Below are positions 22,767 to 30,217 of a stretch of 33,508 nt of DNA, piece by piece (position 1 is the stretch's first letter; every line of letters starts with the position of its first letter). The DNA is taken from the NCBI GenBank assembly GCA_002327315.1, contig DCVI01000122.1:12713-46220 (forward strand). The letters run 5' to 3'. A program made the position numbers and the translations under genes. This DNA comes from Syntrophaceae bacterium UBA2192 (lineage in GTDB: Bacteria; Desulfobacterota; Syntrophia; Syntrophales; UBA2192). Below the pieces are notes generated by a model. The model ran no database searches. It was not told the DNA's origin and was given only the letters and a program-made list of their open reading frames with translations.

Positions 22767-23644
22767 TGGATCTGCTCCTTCACCTCTGCGTCATCATCGC
22801 CATCTACGCCATCTTCGCGCTGAGCCTCAATGTCGAGGTGGGCTACACGGGGCTCTTCAACTTCGGGCACGTGGCCTTCTTCGCCGTCGGCGCCTACACG
22901 TCGGCGCTGCTGACGCTCTCGGGCGTCCCGTTTGTCTGGAGCCTTCCGGCGGCCCTCACGATGGCGGGCCTGTGCGGCTTTCTCCTGAGCATCCCCGCCC
23001 TCAAGCTCCAGGGGGATTACTTTGGAATCGCGACACTCGGCTTCGGCGAAATCCTCCGGATGATCTTCAATAACGAAGTCTGGCTCACCAAGGGACCGAT
23101 GGGGCTTCCCGGAATCCCGCGGCCCGAGTTCTTCGGGTTTGTCTTCGACACCCTCCCCCGGTACCTGGCGCTCTCGGCCGGCTTTGCCCTGCTCACCTTT
23201 GCCATCCTGGCCTTCGTCGTCCTCAGCCCCTTCGGCAGGGCCCTGAAGGCCGTGCGCGACGACGAAACGGCGGCGGAGATCCTCGGCAAGAATGCCTATC
23301 GCTTCAAGATCAAGTCCTTCGTCATCGGCTCCGTCTTCGCGGGCCTCGCAGGGGTGCTCTGGGCCCACTACGCGACCTTCATCGGCCCCGGCGATTTCAC
23401 GCTGACCGAGACGATCCTCGTGCTGCTCATTGTCGTCATGGGCGGAAAGGGCACCTTCCCGGGACCTGTTGTGGGGGCCGTGGCCCTCATCTTCTTCCAG
23501 GAGTCGGTCCGATTCCTGCGGCTCCCGCCCGAGTGGACAAGACTGCTGGGTCCGCTGCAGCAGATGATCTTCGGGCTGCTGCTCGTGGTCCTCATGGTCT
23601 TTCGCCCCGAGGGGATCATCCGCGAAAAAGGGGGAGAGCGGTGA
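22766..23644 (+). CDS. livM: Branched-chain amino acid ABC transporter permease LivM
   Basis: LivM is the second permease of the complex. The 292-residue protein is of the shorter LivM type without the N-terminal extension of E. coli LivM (425). It shows FALSLNVEVGYTGLFNFGHVAFFAVGAYTSALL near residues 13-45, LQGDYFGIATLGFGEILRMI near 83-102, and the ATPase-coupling region GRALKAVRDDETAAEILGKN near 155-174. About eight to nine membrane segments are expected. AAGGAG lies 7 bases before the ATG, which overlaps the livH stop by one base. It overlaps livG by GTGA. It acts with LivH in the inner membrane. Confidence 0.95.
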   Translation: MDLLLHLCVIIAIYAIFALSLNVEVGYTGLFNFGHVAFFAVGAYTSALLTLSGVPFVWSLPAALTMAGLCGFLLSIPALKLQGDYFGIATLGFGEILRMIFNNEVWLTKGPMGLPGIPRPEFFGFVFDTLPRYLALSAGFALLTFAILAFVVLSPFGRALKAVRDDETAAEILGKNAYRFKIKSFVIGSVFAGLAGVLWAHYATFIGPGDFTLTETILVLLIVVMGGKGTFPGPVVGAVALIFFQESVRFLRLPPEWTRLLGPLQQMIFGLLLVVLMVFRPEGIIREKGGER

Positions 23645-24387
23645 TTGAGATCCGAAACCTGACAAAGGCCTTCGGCGGCACGCGCGCCGTTTCCGACTGC
23701 TCGATCAGCCTCGACGGCCTGACGATCTCCGGTCTCATCGGGCCCAACGGGAGCGGCAAGACGACCCTCTTCAACCTCATCACGGGCCTTCTCAAACCCG
23801 ACAGCGGGGAGATTCGCTTCCTGGGAAGCCGGATCGACGGCCGCCTGCCCCATGACATGGCGGCCCTGGGCCTCATCCGCACCTTTCAGCTCTCGAGAGT
23901 CTTCCCCAGGATGACGGTGCTGGAGAACATGCTGCTCGCCCCCCAGGGCCAGACGGGGGAAAGCCTTCTCTCCCTGTGGTTTCGTCTGCCGAGGATCCGG
24001 AAGGAGGAATCGGAAAACCGGGAGCGGGCCCTCGAGCTTCTCGAGCTTCTGGGTCTCACGCGACTCCATGACCAGTTCGCCGAGAACCTCTCCTACGGGC
24101 AGCAGAAGCTCCTGGAGCTGGGCCGGGCCCTCATGGCAAAACCGAAAATGATCCTGCTGGACGAACCCACGGCGGGGATCAATCCCACGCTGATCCGGAC
24201 GATGATCGAGATGATCCTCAAGATGAGGGAGCGGGGCCAGACATTTTTCATCATCGAGCACAACATGGACGTGGTCATCGAGGTCTGCGAGAGGGTTTTC
24301 GTCCTCGACCACGGAGAGAAGATTGCGGAAGGACGGCCGGAAGAGATCCAGAAGGATCCCCGCGTGATCGAGGCCTACCTGGGATGA
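23641..24387 (+). CDS. livG: Branched-chain amino acid ABC transporter ATPase LivG (GTG start)
   Basis: LivG is one of the two ATPases that power the importer. The 248-residue protein starts at GTG 23641 (translated IEIRNLTKAFGG), overlapping the livM stop as GTGA, with GGGGGAGAG just upstream. The open frame extends further back but has no family match there. Motifs in order are Walker A GPNGSGKTT (about residues 38-46), Q-loop TFQLSRVFPRM, signature ENLSYGQQKLLELGRAL (the usual LSGGQ is LSYGQ, as in LivG), Walker B MILLDEP with TAGINP, and the H-loop IEHNMDVV. The end overlaps livF by ATGA. Assignment is secure. Confidence 0.96.
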   Translation: MIEIRNLTKAFGGTRAVSDCSISLDGLTISGLIGPNGSGKTTLFNLITGLLKPDSGEIRFLGSRIDGRLPHDMAALGLIRTFQLSRVFPRMTVLENMLLAPQGQTGESLLSLWFRLPRIRKEESENRERALELLELLGLTRLHDQFAENLSYGQQKLLELGRALMAKPKMILLDEPTAGINPTLIRTMIEMILKMRERGQTFFIIEHNMDVVIEVCERVFVLDHGEKIAEGRPEEIQKDPRVIEAYLG

Positions 24388-25094
24388 TGAGACTGGAAGC
24401 TGCAGACATCTATGCCGGTTACGGCAAGATCGAGGTTCTTCACGGGGCAACCCTCCGTGCAGCCGCAGGGGAGATCGTCTGCATCATCGGTCCCAACGGC
24501 TCGGGGAAATCGACCCTGCTGAAAACGGTCTTCGGCCTCCTGAAGCCTGCGAAGGGCACGGTGAGCTTCGACGGGAGGGACATTACCCGGCTCGAGCCCG
24601 AGCAGAAGGTGCGTCTCGGGATCGCCTTCATCCCCCAGGGCCGAAACGTGTTCCCGACTCTCACGGTCCGCGAGAACCTCGAGATGGGCGGCACGGCCCT
24701 CGACGATGAAAAGGCCGTCCGGCGCGCAATCGAGGAGGCCCTCGAATCGTACCCTCTCCTCAAGAGAAAAATCCGCGACAAGGCAGGAAACCTCTCGGGC
24801 GGCGAAAAGCAGATCCTTTCTCTGGCGCGGGCCGACATGGTGAAGCCGGGCCTCATCCTCATGGACGAGCCATCGATCGGCCTCTCCCCGAGGATGATCG
24901 ACGAGGTCTATTTGAAGATCGCGGAGATCAACCTCCGGGGCACCACCTTCGCCATCGTCGAACAGAACGCCCGGAAAGCCCTCTCGATCGCCCACCGGGG
25001 CTATGTCCTGGATCTGGGCAGGACCCGCCTGGAGGACACGGGAGCCGGGCTTCTCAACAACGAAGAAGTAAAGAAGCTTTATCTCGGCGGCTGA
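24384..25094 (+). CDS. livF: Branched-chain amino acid ABC transporter ATPase LivF
   Basis: LivF is the second ATPase of the importer. The 236-residue protein is typical in length. It shows EAADIYAGYGKIEVLHGATL at residues 5-24, Walker A GPNGSGKST (about 38-46), Q-loop FIPQGRNVFPTLTVRENLEMGG, the signature NLSGGEKQILSLARAD, Walker B LILMDEPSIGLSP and the H-loop position occupied by VEQNARKAL, where Gln-Asn replaces His as in other LivF proteins. The ATG overlaps the livG stop by four bases; a second ATG follows at once. It is the last liv gene; a heptamer repeat follows the stop, and no ordinary terminator is seen. Confidence 0.96.
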   Translation: MMRLEAADIYAGYGKIEVLHGATLRAAAGEIVCIIGPNGSGKSTLLKTVFGLLKPAKGTVSFDGRDITRLEPEQKVRLGIAFIPQGRNVFPTLTVRENLEMGGTALDDEKAVRRAIEEALESYPLLKRKIRDKAGNLSGGEKQILSLARADMVKPGLILMDEPSIGLSPRMIDEVYLKIAEINLRGTTFAIVEQNARKALSIAHRGYVLDLGRTRLEDTGAGLLNNEEVKKLYLGG

Positions 25095-25103
25095 AGGCCG
25101 CCG

Positions 25104-25138
25104 GGCATCCGGCATCGGGCTTCAGGCTTCAGGCTTTC
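25104..25138. repeat. Degenerate heptamer repeat after livF (locus F)
   Basis: GGC at 25104, 25111, 25118, 25125 and 25132: five units with exact 7-base spacing, reading GGCATCC, GGCATCG, GGCTTCA, GGCTTCA, GGCTTTC. It starts 10 bases after the livF stop. The orientation on the plus strand is opposite to loci B and E. No second arm follows, so it does not form a large hairpin. Confidence 0.85.
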
Positions 25139-25181
25139 CAACACGCAACGATTCGCACAAATTCCCACCACATCGCAGCGC

Positions 25182-25210
25182 TTTCCAACACCCAGGCAAC
25201 GTGCTATAAA
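25182..25210 (+). promoter_or_regulatory. Weak candidate promoter for the hemerythrin gene
   Basis: TTTCCA (25182-25187) and TATAAA (25205-25210) are 17 bases apart. The -10 is good and the -35 poor. Transcription from it would place repeat locus H in a leader of about 125 bases. A TTGACA at 25281-25286 has no fitting -10 box. Confidence 0.35.
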
Positions 25211-25289
25211 TAATCACCAATCGCGCATGACTTCTCGCGCTGCATTCATGCCGGCAAGAATCTGCCCCGACCCTTTTGTTTTGACAGGA

Positions 25290-25322
25290 TAGACCGGATA
25301 GACGGAACAGACGGAATAGACC
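25290..25322. repeat. Nonamer tandem repeat in the hemerythrin leader (locus H)
   Basis: AGAC recurs at 25291, 25300, 25309 and 25318, exactly every 9 bases. The units read TAGACCGGA, TAGACGGAA, CAGACGGAA, TAGACCATC. It ends nine bases before the AGGAGG of the next gene. It differs from the other loci in period and core but is the same kind of structure: a short degenerate tandem array confined to a spacer. Confidence 0.75.
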
Positions 25323-25340
25323 ATCTTACAGGAGGGCTTC

Positions 25341-25904
25341 ATGAAACCGATCGGACCCCTGATGTGGGAACACCGGCTGATCGAACACATGGTGGATCTG
25401 CTCCGGTCGGAGATCGACCGGATCACGAGCAAAAAGACGGCGAATGTGATCCTGATCGAACAGGCCGTCGATTTCTTCCGGACCTACGCCGACCGGACCC
25501 ACCACGGCAAGGAAGAGGAGATCCTCTTCCGCGACCTCGCGCAGAAAAAGATGTCCCCGGAACACGGGAAAATCATGGATGAGCTGGTGCGGGAACACAT
25601 CCAGGGCCGGGAAAAGGTGCGCAAGCTCGTCGAGGCGAAGGACCTTTATGTCAACGGCTACGCCGATGCCCTGCCTCACATCGCGAGGGAGCTCAAGGAA
25701 CTGGTCGACTTCTACCCGAAGCACATCGAGAAAGAGGACAAGCACTTCTTTTTCCCTTGCCTTGACTACTTCACCGAGGCCGAGCAGGACCGCATGCTCG
25801 GGGAGTTCCGGGTCTTCGATCAGAACATGATCCACGAGAAGTATCGCACCGTCGTGGAGACGTTCCTGGGGAAGCAGGTGATGCGACCCTCCAAGGCGGG
25901 CTGA
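25341..25904 (+). CDS. Hemerythrin-domain (HHE) protein
   Basis: This 187-residue cytoplasmic protein is a hemerythrin-like four-helix bundle that probably holds a non-heme di-iron site and binds oxygen or senses it or reactive nitrogen species. Candidate ligands appear in order: WEHRLIEHM (His11/His16), TYADRTHHGKEEEILF (His and Glu near residues 54-59), REHIQGREKVR near 84-94 and HIEKEDKHFFFP near 133-144, matching the HHE pattern. It starts at the ATG after AGGAGGG. It lies between the liv operon and a convergent SagB-type gene, whose stop is only four bases away. Oxygen defence would suit an anaerobe, but the role is inferred. Confidence 0.88.
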   Translation: MKPIGPLMWEHRLIEHMVDLLRSEIDRITSKKTANVILIEQAVDFFRTYADRTHHGKEEEILFRDLAQKKMSPEHGKIMDELVREHIQGREKVRKLVEAKDLYVNGYADALPHIARELKELVDFYPKHIEKEDKHFFFPCLDYFTEAEQDRMLGEFRVFDQNMIHEKYRTVVETFLGKQVMRPSKAG

Positions 25905-25907
25905 GCG

Positions 25908-26681
25908 CTACCCCTGGTCTGACTTCCTGCGCTTGCCGACGGCGGCCAGGTAGATCGTGAACTCGTCCTTCCCGTCCACTTTCAAAATACGATCCATGGC
26001 CTGCTGGTCGTAGGCGGCGACGGCGCACGTCCCGGCGCCGATGGCCTCGCAGGCCAGGTAGAGGTTCTGGCAGACATGCCCGGCATCCAGGGCGATCACC
26101 TTGGCCGCGGCAAGACCGTAGCGCCACTCCATCCGGTAGGGAATGGCCGTCCAGACAAACGTCACCGCCGCTTCCCCCGGGTAGGGCTGGCCGAAAATGG
26201 CCTGGACGATTTTCTCCGGCGCCTTCTCGTCGGCGCGCACGAGCAGAAGCTGGTGCTCGACGGGAAGATACCGGTAGATCCCCGCCAGAAGACCTTTCAC
26301 ATGATTCACACACAGGTATGTTTCCAGGGCGTGACGGCATCCTGCCGACGGCACCGTCCGCAAGGCGTGACCCTCTTCCATCCGCGTCCGGATCCCCTGG
26401 GTCGCCCAGAGCAGAATGCTCAGCTCATCGAGCGTCATGGCTTCCCGTGTATAGACACGGCGGCTCTTCCGATTCCGGATTGCTTTCATGAGATCGATTG
26501 CCGGGATGTCCTGCCACTTGCCGAATTTGGCCAGGTCGATCCGGACCGCGTCCGGCGCGTATGGCTTTTCGATCGGCGGCGGGGCAATGCCCCGATTCTG
26601 ATCGGTCTCGGAAAAATCGATCTGCTTGCGGATGCTGTCTTTCAGAAAATAACGGAACTGGTCCCGATACTTTGTGTCCAT
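25908..26681 (-). CDS. SagB/ThcOx-family nitroreductase-like oxidoreductase
   Basis: This 257-residue protein belongs to the SagB-type FMN-dependent oxidoreductases. It has RKSRRVYTREAMTLDELSILLWATQGI near residues 77-103, PSAGCRHALETYLCVN near 118-133, an AGIYRYLPVEHQLLLV segment, and the C-terminal ACEAIGAGTCAVAAYDQ block typical of the fold. In peptide-toxin clusters SagB oxidises azolines to azoles, but no cyclodehydratase or precursor gene is here, so this is probably a stand-alone oxidoreductase of unknown substrate, common in anaerobes. I start it at the ATG at 26681, preceded by GAGAGG; an upstream in-frame GTG at 26705 is the alternative. It converges with the hemerythrin gene with three bases between stops. 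Confidence 0.85.
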   Translation of the reverse strand: MDTKYRDQFRYFLKDSIRKQIDFSETDQNRGIAPPPIEKPYAPDAVRIDLAKFGKWQDIPAIDLMKAIRNRKSRRVYTREAMTLDELSILLWATQGIRTRMEEGHALRTVPSAGCRHALETYLCVNHVKGLLAGIYRYLPVEHQLLLVRADEKAPEKIVQAIFGQPYPGEAAVTFVWTAIPYRMEWRYGLAAAKVIALDAGHVCQNLYLACEAIGAGTCAVAAYDQQAMDRILKVDGKDEFTIYLAAVGKRRKSDQG

Positions 26682-26694
26682 GATTTGTACCTCT

Positions 26695-26789
26695 CGGCCT
26701 TTCACGGCCTTTACGGATTTGTGACGGCCGGCAAGGGAGCCGGGGGCTTTTCGCCCACTTCGTCCAGGAGCTCCAGAAGCGAAGAAGAT
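26695..26789. other. Spacer between the SagB-type and TPR genes
   Basis: It holds two near-identical copies of CGGCCTTT 10 bases apart (about 26696-26715), too few to class with the tandem-repeat loci. No terminator or promoter is recognisable. On the minus strand one frame reads like a plausible 25-residue protein tail after the TPR gene, but nothing supports it as a gene. Confidence 0.3.
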
Positions 26790-28739
26790 CTACCGTAACC
26801 GGGGCGTACCGGCAGGAGCCTGGGGATTGCGGTTGCCGAGGGCATTGTCCAGATTTCGACGCGCCAAAGTGAAATCAGGCTTCAGCCACAGGGCCTGCCT
26901 GAAATGCCGGATGGCCTCCTCCCGGTTTTCCTGCATCATCAGAGCCATCCCGAGGTAGTTGTGGGCCTCCGGGTAATTCGGCCGGCCCTCCAGCGCAGAA
27001 TTGAACTGCTCAATGGCCTCGGGGAAACGGCCCGCGGCCGCCAGGGCAATTCCATAATTGTACCGCATCCCCGCATTCGCCGGATCGAGTTCGATCGCCC
27101 TGCCATAGTAAGGGATTGCCTCTTCGGCCCGACGTTCCGACACCATCAACAGTCCCAGGTTGTTGTAGGCATTTGCATAACGCGGATTGATCCGGATGGC
27201 TTCCCTGTAATGGTTCAGGGCTTCGTCCTTCCGGCCCGTTGAAACATAATAATTCGCCAGATTGAAATGGCCGCCCGACGAGTTCGGGTTGATCCGGAGC
27301 GCCTCCCGGTAGTGCTCTGCGGCTTCAGTGACCTTCCCTGCGCGGTTCAAGGCGACACCGAGATTGAGATGGGCCAGGCTGTTTTGATCCGTCACGCGCA
27401 GGGCATGCTCGAACAGCGTGATGCTGCTTCGCCAGTGGGAGATCTGGTTCCACGTCACCACGGTCAGGCTCGCAAAAACGACCCCGGTGAGGGCCGCAAG
27501 GATTTTTCTCCCATGGGATTGACGGCTTGCAAGATCGCCTGCCCCCCATGCGACGGCGATGAACAGCCCGATCTGCGGCACATAGGCATAACGGTCGGCC
27601 ATGGCCTGCATGCCCACCTGGACGATCCCGATCACCGGAACGAGCGTCCCGAGATACCAGAACCATCCGACGAATGCATAGGGGTACTGCTTTCGGCAGC
27701 GCACGGCAAGGAAGGTCATGGCTCCGATCAGCGCGGCCGATCCCAGCACCTGCCATGCGGCGATACCGGCGGGATAGGGATAGAAAACGGCAAGGCCCTG
27801 CGGAAATACGGTCTTGACGATGTAGGACGCATACGAGATCAGGGCATTCCCCAAACGCTTCAGCAGCGGGATGTCGTCAAGGGGGCTCATTGCACCGCCC
27901 TTCTGCTGGGCAAGGAAGGTCATGATCGAGGACAGGATCGTGAGAGCGAACAGGGGGATCTTCTCCGTCACAAGAGCCCAGGGGACGATCGCGGCAGCGG
28001 ACGCATCCATTTGTTCCTGCAAAACCGGTGGTCTTTTTTCGGTTTCCTTTTTTTTCTGTTTCTTCTTTTTTCCCGGGGATTCGATGCCCGGCGTCGGCAG
28101 CGGTTGCAGAGCCGGCTTTTCCGGAGCGCGATATCGGCCCAGGGGCCAATAATCCAGCAGCAGCAGGATAAACGGCAGCGTGACGAGCATGGGCTTTGAG
28201 AGCAGGCCGAGGGCAAAAAAGACCGCTACCGGGATCATCCGGACAATACCGGGGCCGCGCGTGTAAACAAAATAGGCCCAGAGGGTCAACAGCAGGAAGA
28301 AGGTGCTGAGGACATCCTTGCGCTCTGCGACCCAGGCCACGGACTCCACGTGCAGGGGATGAAGGGCAAAGAGGAACGCCACGGCGGCGCTTTGCCAGAG
28401 GGTCTGCGTCATCCGGTTCAGGAGAAAGAAGAGCAGCAGCGTGTTTGCGACGTGAAAAAACAGGCTGACCCCATGATGACCTGCAGGGTCCATTCCGAAG
28501 AATTGGACATCCAGTTGATGGGAAAGCCATGTAAGCGGGTGCCAGTTGCTGGCATGGGTCGTGGTGAGAGCCCAGGTCAGATTGCCTGCCGTGAGGCCCC
28601 CTCTCACGTGGGGATTCTGGGTGACGTATTGCTCATCGTCGAGGTTCACGAAATCGTGGCCGCGGACTTGCCAGAAGACGGCAAGCGTCAACAGCGCAAG
28701 AACGAGCGGGATCGCGATTTTCCAATGCCGGGTGGTCAT
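26790..28739 (-). CDS. TMTC-like multi-pass membrane protein with C-terminal TPR repeats
   Basis: This 649-residue inner-membrane protein resembles the TMTC/GT-C group, in which a multi-spanning glycosyltransferase-like part is joined to TPRs. Residues 1-25 form the first membrane helix, followed by a loop with NLDDEQYVTQNPHVRGG, where the acidic pair matches the GT-C catalytic pattern, and WHPLTWLSHQLDVQFFG. Further helices include FALHPLHVESVAWVAERKDV. A Lys-rich cytoplasmic stretch (GKKKKQKKKETEKR, about 222-236) interrupts the membrane part. About six TPRs fill residues 455-640. It may glycosylate or assemble envelope polymers, but the acceptor is unknown. The Shine-Dalgarno (CAGGGCGA) is weak; the aminotransferase lies upstream on the same strand. 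Confidence 0.82.
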   Translation of the reverse strand: MTTRHWKIAIPLVLALLTLAVFWQVRGHDFVNLDDEQYVTQNPHVRGGLTAGNLTWALTTTHASNWHPLTWLSHQLDVQFFGMDPAGHHGVSLFFHVANTLLLFFLLNRMTQTLWQSAAVAFLFALHPLHVESVAWVAERKDVLSTFFLLLTLWAYFVYTRGPGIVRMIPVAVFFALGLLSKPMLVTLPFILLLLDYWPLGRYRAPEKPALQPLPTPGIESPGKKKKQKKKETEKRPPVLQEQMDASAAAIVPWALVTEKIPLFALTILSSIMTFLAQQKGGAMSPLDDIPLLKRLGNALISYASYIVKTVFPQGLAVFYPYPAGIAAWQVLGSAALIGAMTFLAVRCRKQYPYAFVGWFWYLGTLVPVIGIVQVGMQAMADRYAYVPQIGLFIAVAWGAGDLASRQSHGRKILAALTGVVFASLTVVTWNQISHWRSSITLFEHALRVTDQNSLAHLNLGVALNRAGKVTEAAEHYREALRINPNSSGGHFNLANYYVSTGRKDEALNHYREAIRINPRYANAYNNLGLLMVSERRAEEAIPYYGRAIELDPANAGMRYNYGIALAAAGRFPEAIEQFNSALEGRPNYPEAHNYLGMALMMQENREEAIRHFRQALWLKPDFTLARRNLDNALGNRNPQAPAGTPRLR

Positions 28740-28823
28740 TCGCCCTGATCGACTTATCTGGTTTTTGCTGCTTTACGGTCCTCACCGCGTCCGGCAGTCT
28801 GCGCACCCTCCACGGGTTCGCTA

Positions 28824-30005
28824 TTACCTGTAGAGCGCCATGACCTCGCCGAATCCCTTCATGGAATTGACGATGGTGGAATCGTCGACGCAGTAGGCGA
28901 TCCGGAAGTAGCCGGGCGCGCCGAAGCCGCTTCCGGGCACCGTGAGGATGTTTTTTTTCTGCAGGGCCCGGACAAATTCCACATCGTCGGCGATCGGGCT
29001 CTTCGGGAAAAGGTAGAAGGCCCCCTCGGGCTTCGTGAACTCGTAGCCGTGGGCGGCAAGCCCGTCACAGAGAAGATCCCTTTTCCTTTTGTACTCCTCC
29101 ACGTTGACCTTGGCATTCAGGACCTTCGGCAGGACCCTCTGGATGAAGGCGGGCGCGTTGACGAAGCCGAGCATTCGGTTGCACATGACGAGGCCGCCCA
29201 ACAGCAATTCCAGTCCGTCCGCCTCGGGGTTTACGGCGATAAATCCGATGCGCTCGCCGGGGACGGAGAGGGTTTTCGAATAGGAGTTGGCGATGAGGCT
29301 GTGCCGGTAGGCCTTCAAGAGACTCGGCACCTTCACGCCGTCGTAGACGATCTTGTCGTAGGGCTCATCGGAGATGAGGTGGATGATGCGTCCGAATTTC
29401 TTTCCCTTGTCCTCGAGCATCGACGCAAGGGCGCGAATCGAGGCCTCGTCGTAAACGCGGCCCGTGGGGTTGTTCGGCGAGTTGATGAGGATCGCCCTCG
29501 TCCTCTCCGTGATGGCCTCCTCGATGGCCCAAAGGTCGAGAGCGAAGTCACTCTTCGTCTTCGCAAGCTTCGTGACCCCGTTGTGGTTGTCCACGTAGGT
29601 CCGGTACTCGACAAAGAAGGGAACGGGGGTGACGACCTCGTCGCCGGGGTCGAGGATGGCCTTCAGGATCACGTTGAGGGCCCCTGCAGCCCCGCAGGTC
29701 ATGATGATATGCTCCGGCCCCAGTTTCACACCGTGCTCCCTGCCCAGTTGGGCGGCCACGGCCAACCTCGTTTCGGGATAGCCCGCATTGGGCATGTATC
29801 CGTGCACACCCGGGCGCTCGTCTTTTGCCACCTCGAGGAAGGCCTTGAGCAATTCCCGCGGCGGTTGCACATTCGGGTTTCCCAGGCTGAAATCGAAGAC
29901 GTTTTCGGCACCGAACTGCTGCTTGAGCCGGATGCCGTCCTCGAACATCTTCCGGATCCATGAGGACTGGGTGATCATCCCTTCGATCTTCTTTGAAACC
30001 GCCAT
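28824..30005 (-). CDS. Class I/II PLP-dependent aminotransferase
   Basis: This 393-residue cytoplasmic enzyme is a fold-type I aminotransferase of the aspartate/aromatic group. It shows FDFSLGNPNVQPP near residues 37-49, TCGAAGALN near 103-111, NSPNNPTGRVYDEAS near 175-189, SDEPYDKIVYDG near 212-223 and SYSKTLSVPGERIGFIAVNPE with the PLP-binding Lys244, and a C-terminal PGSGFGAPGYFRIAYCVD with the carboxylate-binding arginine. The substrate cannot be set from sequence. AAGGAG precedes the ATG. Directly before that, on the transcribed strand, stands a hairpin of heptamer repeats with seven T, which may attenuate its expression. The TPR gene follows downstream. Confidence 0.93.
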   Translation of the reverse strand: MAVSKKIEGMITQSSWIRKMFEDGIRLKQQFGAENVFDFSLGNPNVQPPRELLKAFLEVAKDERPGVHGYMPNAGYPETRLAVAAQLGREHGVKLGPEHIIMTCGAAGALNVILKAILDPGDEVVTPVPFFVEYRTYVDNHNGVTKLAKTKSDFALDLWAIEEAITERTRAILINSPNNPTGRVYDEASIRALASMLEDKGKKFGRIIHLISDEPYDKIVYDGVKVPSLLKAYRHSLIANSYSKTLSVPGERIGFIAVNPEADGLELLLGGLVMCNRMLGFVNAPAFIQRVLPKVLNAKVNVEEYKRKRDLLCDGLAAHGYEFTKPEGAFYLFPKSPIADDVEFVRALQKKNILTVPGSGFGAPGYFRIAYCVDDSTIVNSMKGFGEVMALYR

Positions 30006-30026
30006 GTTTCTCTCCTTTCAAAAAAA

Positions 30027-30106
30027 GGCAGAAGGCTTATGGCTAAAGGCCAAGGGCTTTTTTCGTTTCATTTGCCTTTCGCCTTATGCCTTAAGCCTAA
30101 TGCCTG
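30027..30106. repeat. Facing arrays of degenerate heptamer repeats (locus G)
   Basis: The left arm has GGC at 30027, 30034, 30041, 30048 and 30055; the right arm has GCC at 30074, 30081, 30088, 30095 and 30102. Both keep an exact 7-base step. Reverse-complemented, the right arm aligns with the left unit by unit, AGGCTTA being identical and the others differing at one to three positions, around an 18-base centre. Read on the minus strand the hairpin is followed by TTTTTTT and then the GAAAGGAG and ATG of the aminotransferase, so it has the form of an intrinsic terminator in a leader. Confidence 0.9.
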
Positions 30107-30108
30107 TT

Positions 30109-30138
30109 TGACTAGCACATCCGGCTTGCGGCCGTCAA
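30109..30138 (-). promoter_or_regulatory. Candidate aminotransferase promoter
   Basis: On the minus strand TTGACG (30138-30133) is followed after 17-18 bases by CTAGTC/TAGTCA (30115-30109). The -35 is good, the -10 weak. The transcript would begin just before the repeat hairpin of locus G. Confidence 0.4.
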
Positions 30139-30158
30139 CAAAAGAGTCCCGAAACTGC

Positions 30159-30187
30159 TTGACATTTCGCAACCCTTCCTCTAACAT
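30159..30187 (+). promoter_or_regulatory. Sigma-70 promoter of the MBL-fold gene
   Basis: A perfect TTGACA (30159-30164) is followed after exactly 17 bases by TAACAT (30182-30187). The gene starts at 30218, giving a leader of about 25 bases with GGAGGGGG. Confidence 0.72.
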
Positions 30188-30217
30188 CCCGACCGGTTTG
30201 GAGGGGGTGCAGAGGCC

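Noticed and set aside
25281..25312. TTGACA at 25281 as the hemerythrin promoter
   Set aside because: At 15-19 bases downstream lies the AGAC repeat (GGAACA/TAGACG), with no acceptable -10 box.
25908..26681. Peptide (TOMM/azole) biosynthesis cluster around the SagB-type gene
   Set aside because: No cyclodehydratase (YcaO), SagC-like or short precursor gene is nearby; neighbours are a hemerythrin-like and a TPR membrane protein.
26706..26790. Possible protein tail after the TPR gene, as if a frameshift had shortened it
   Set aside because: One minus-strand frame reads a plausible helical tail of about 25 residues, but the annotated TPR end is natural after its last repeat and no homology can be claimed. 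Reads covering this point and homologue lengths would decide.
2961..30106. CRISPR array interpretation of the repeat loci
   Set aside because: Units are 7-9 bases with no spacers, and there are no cas genes.
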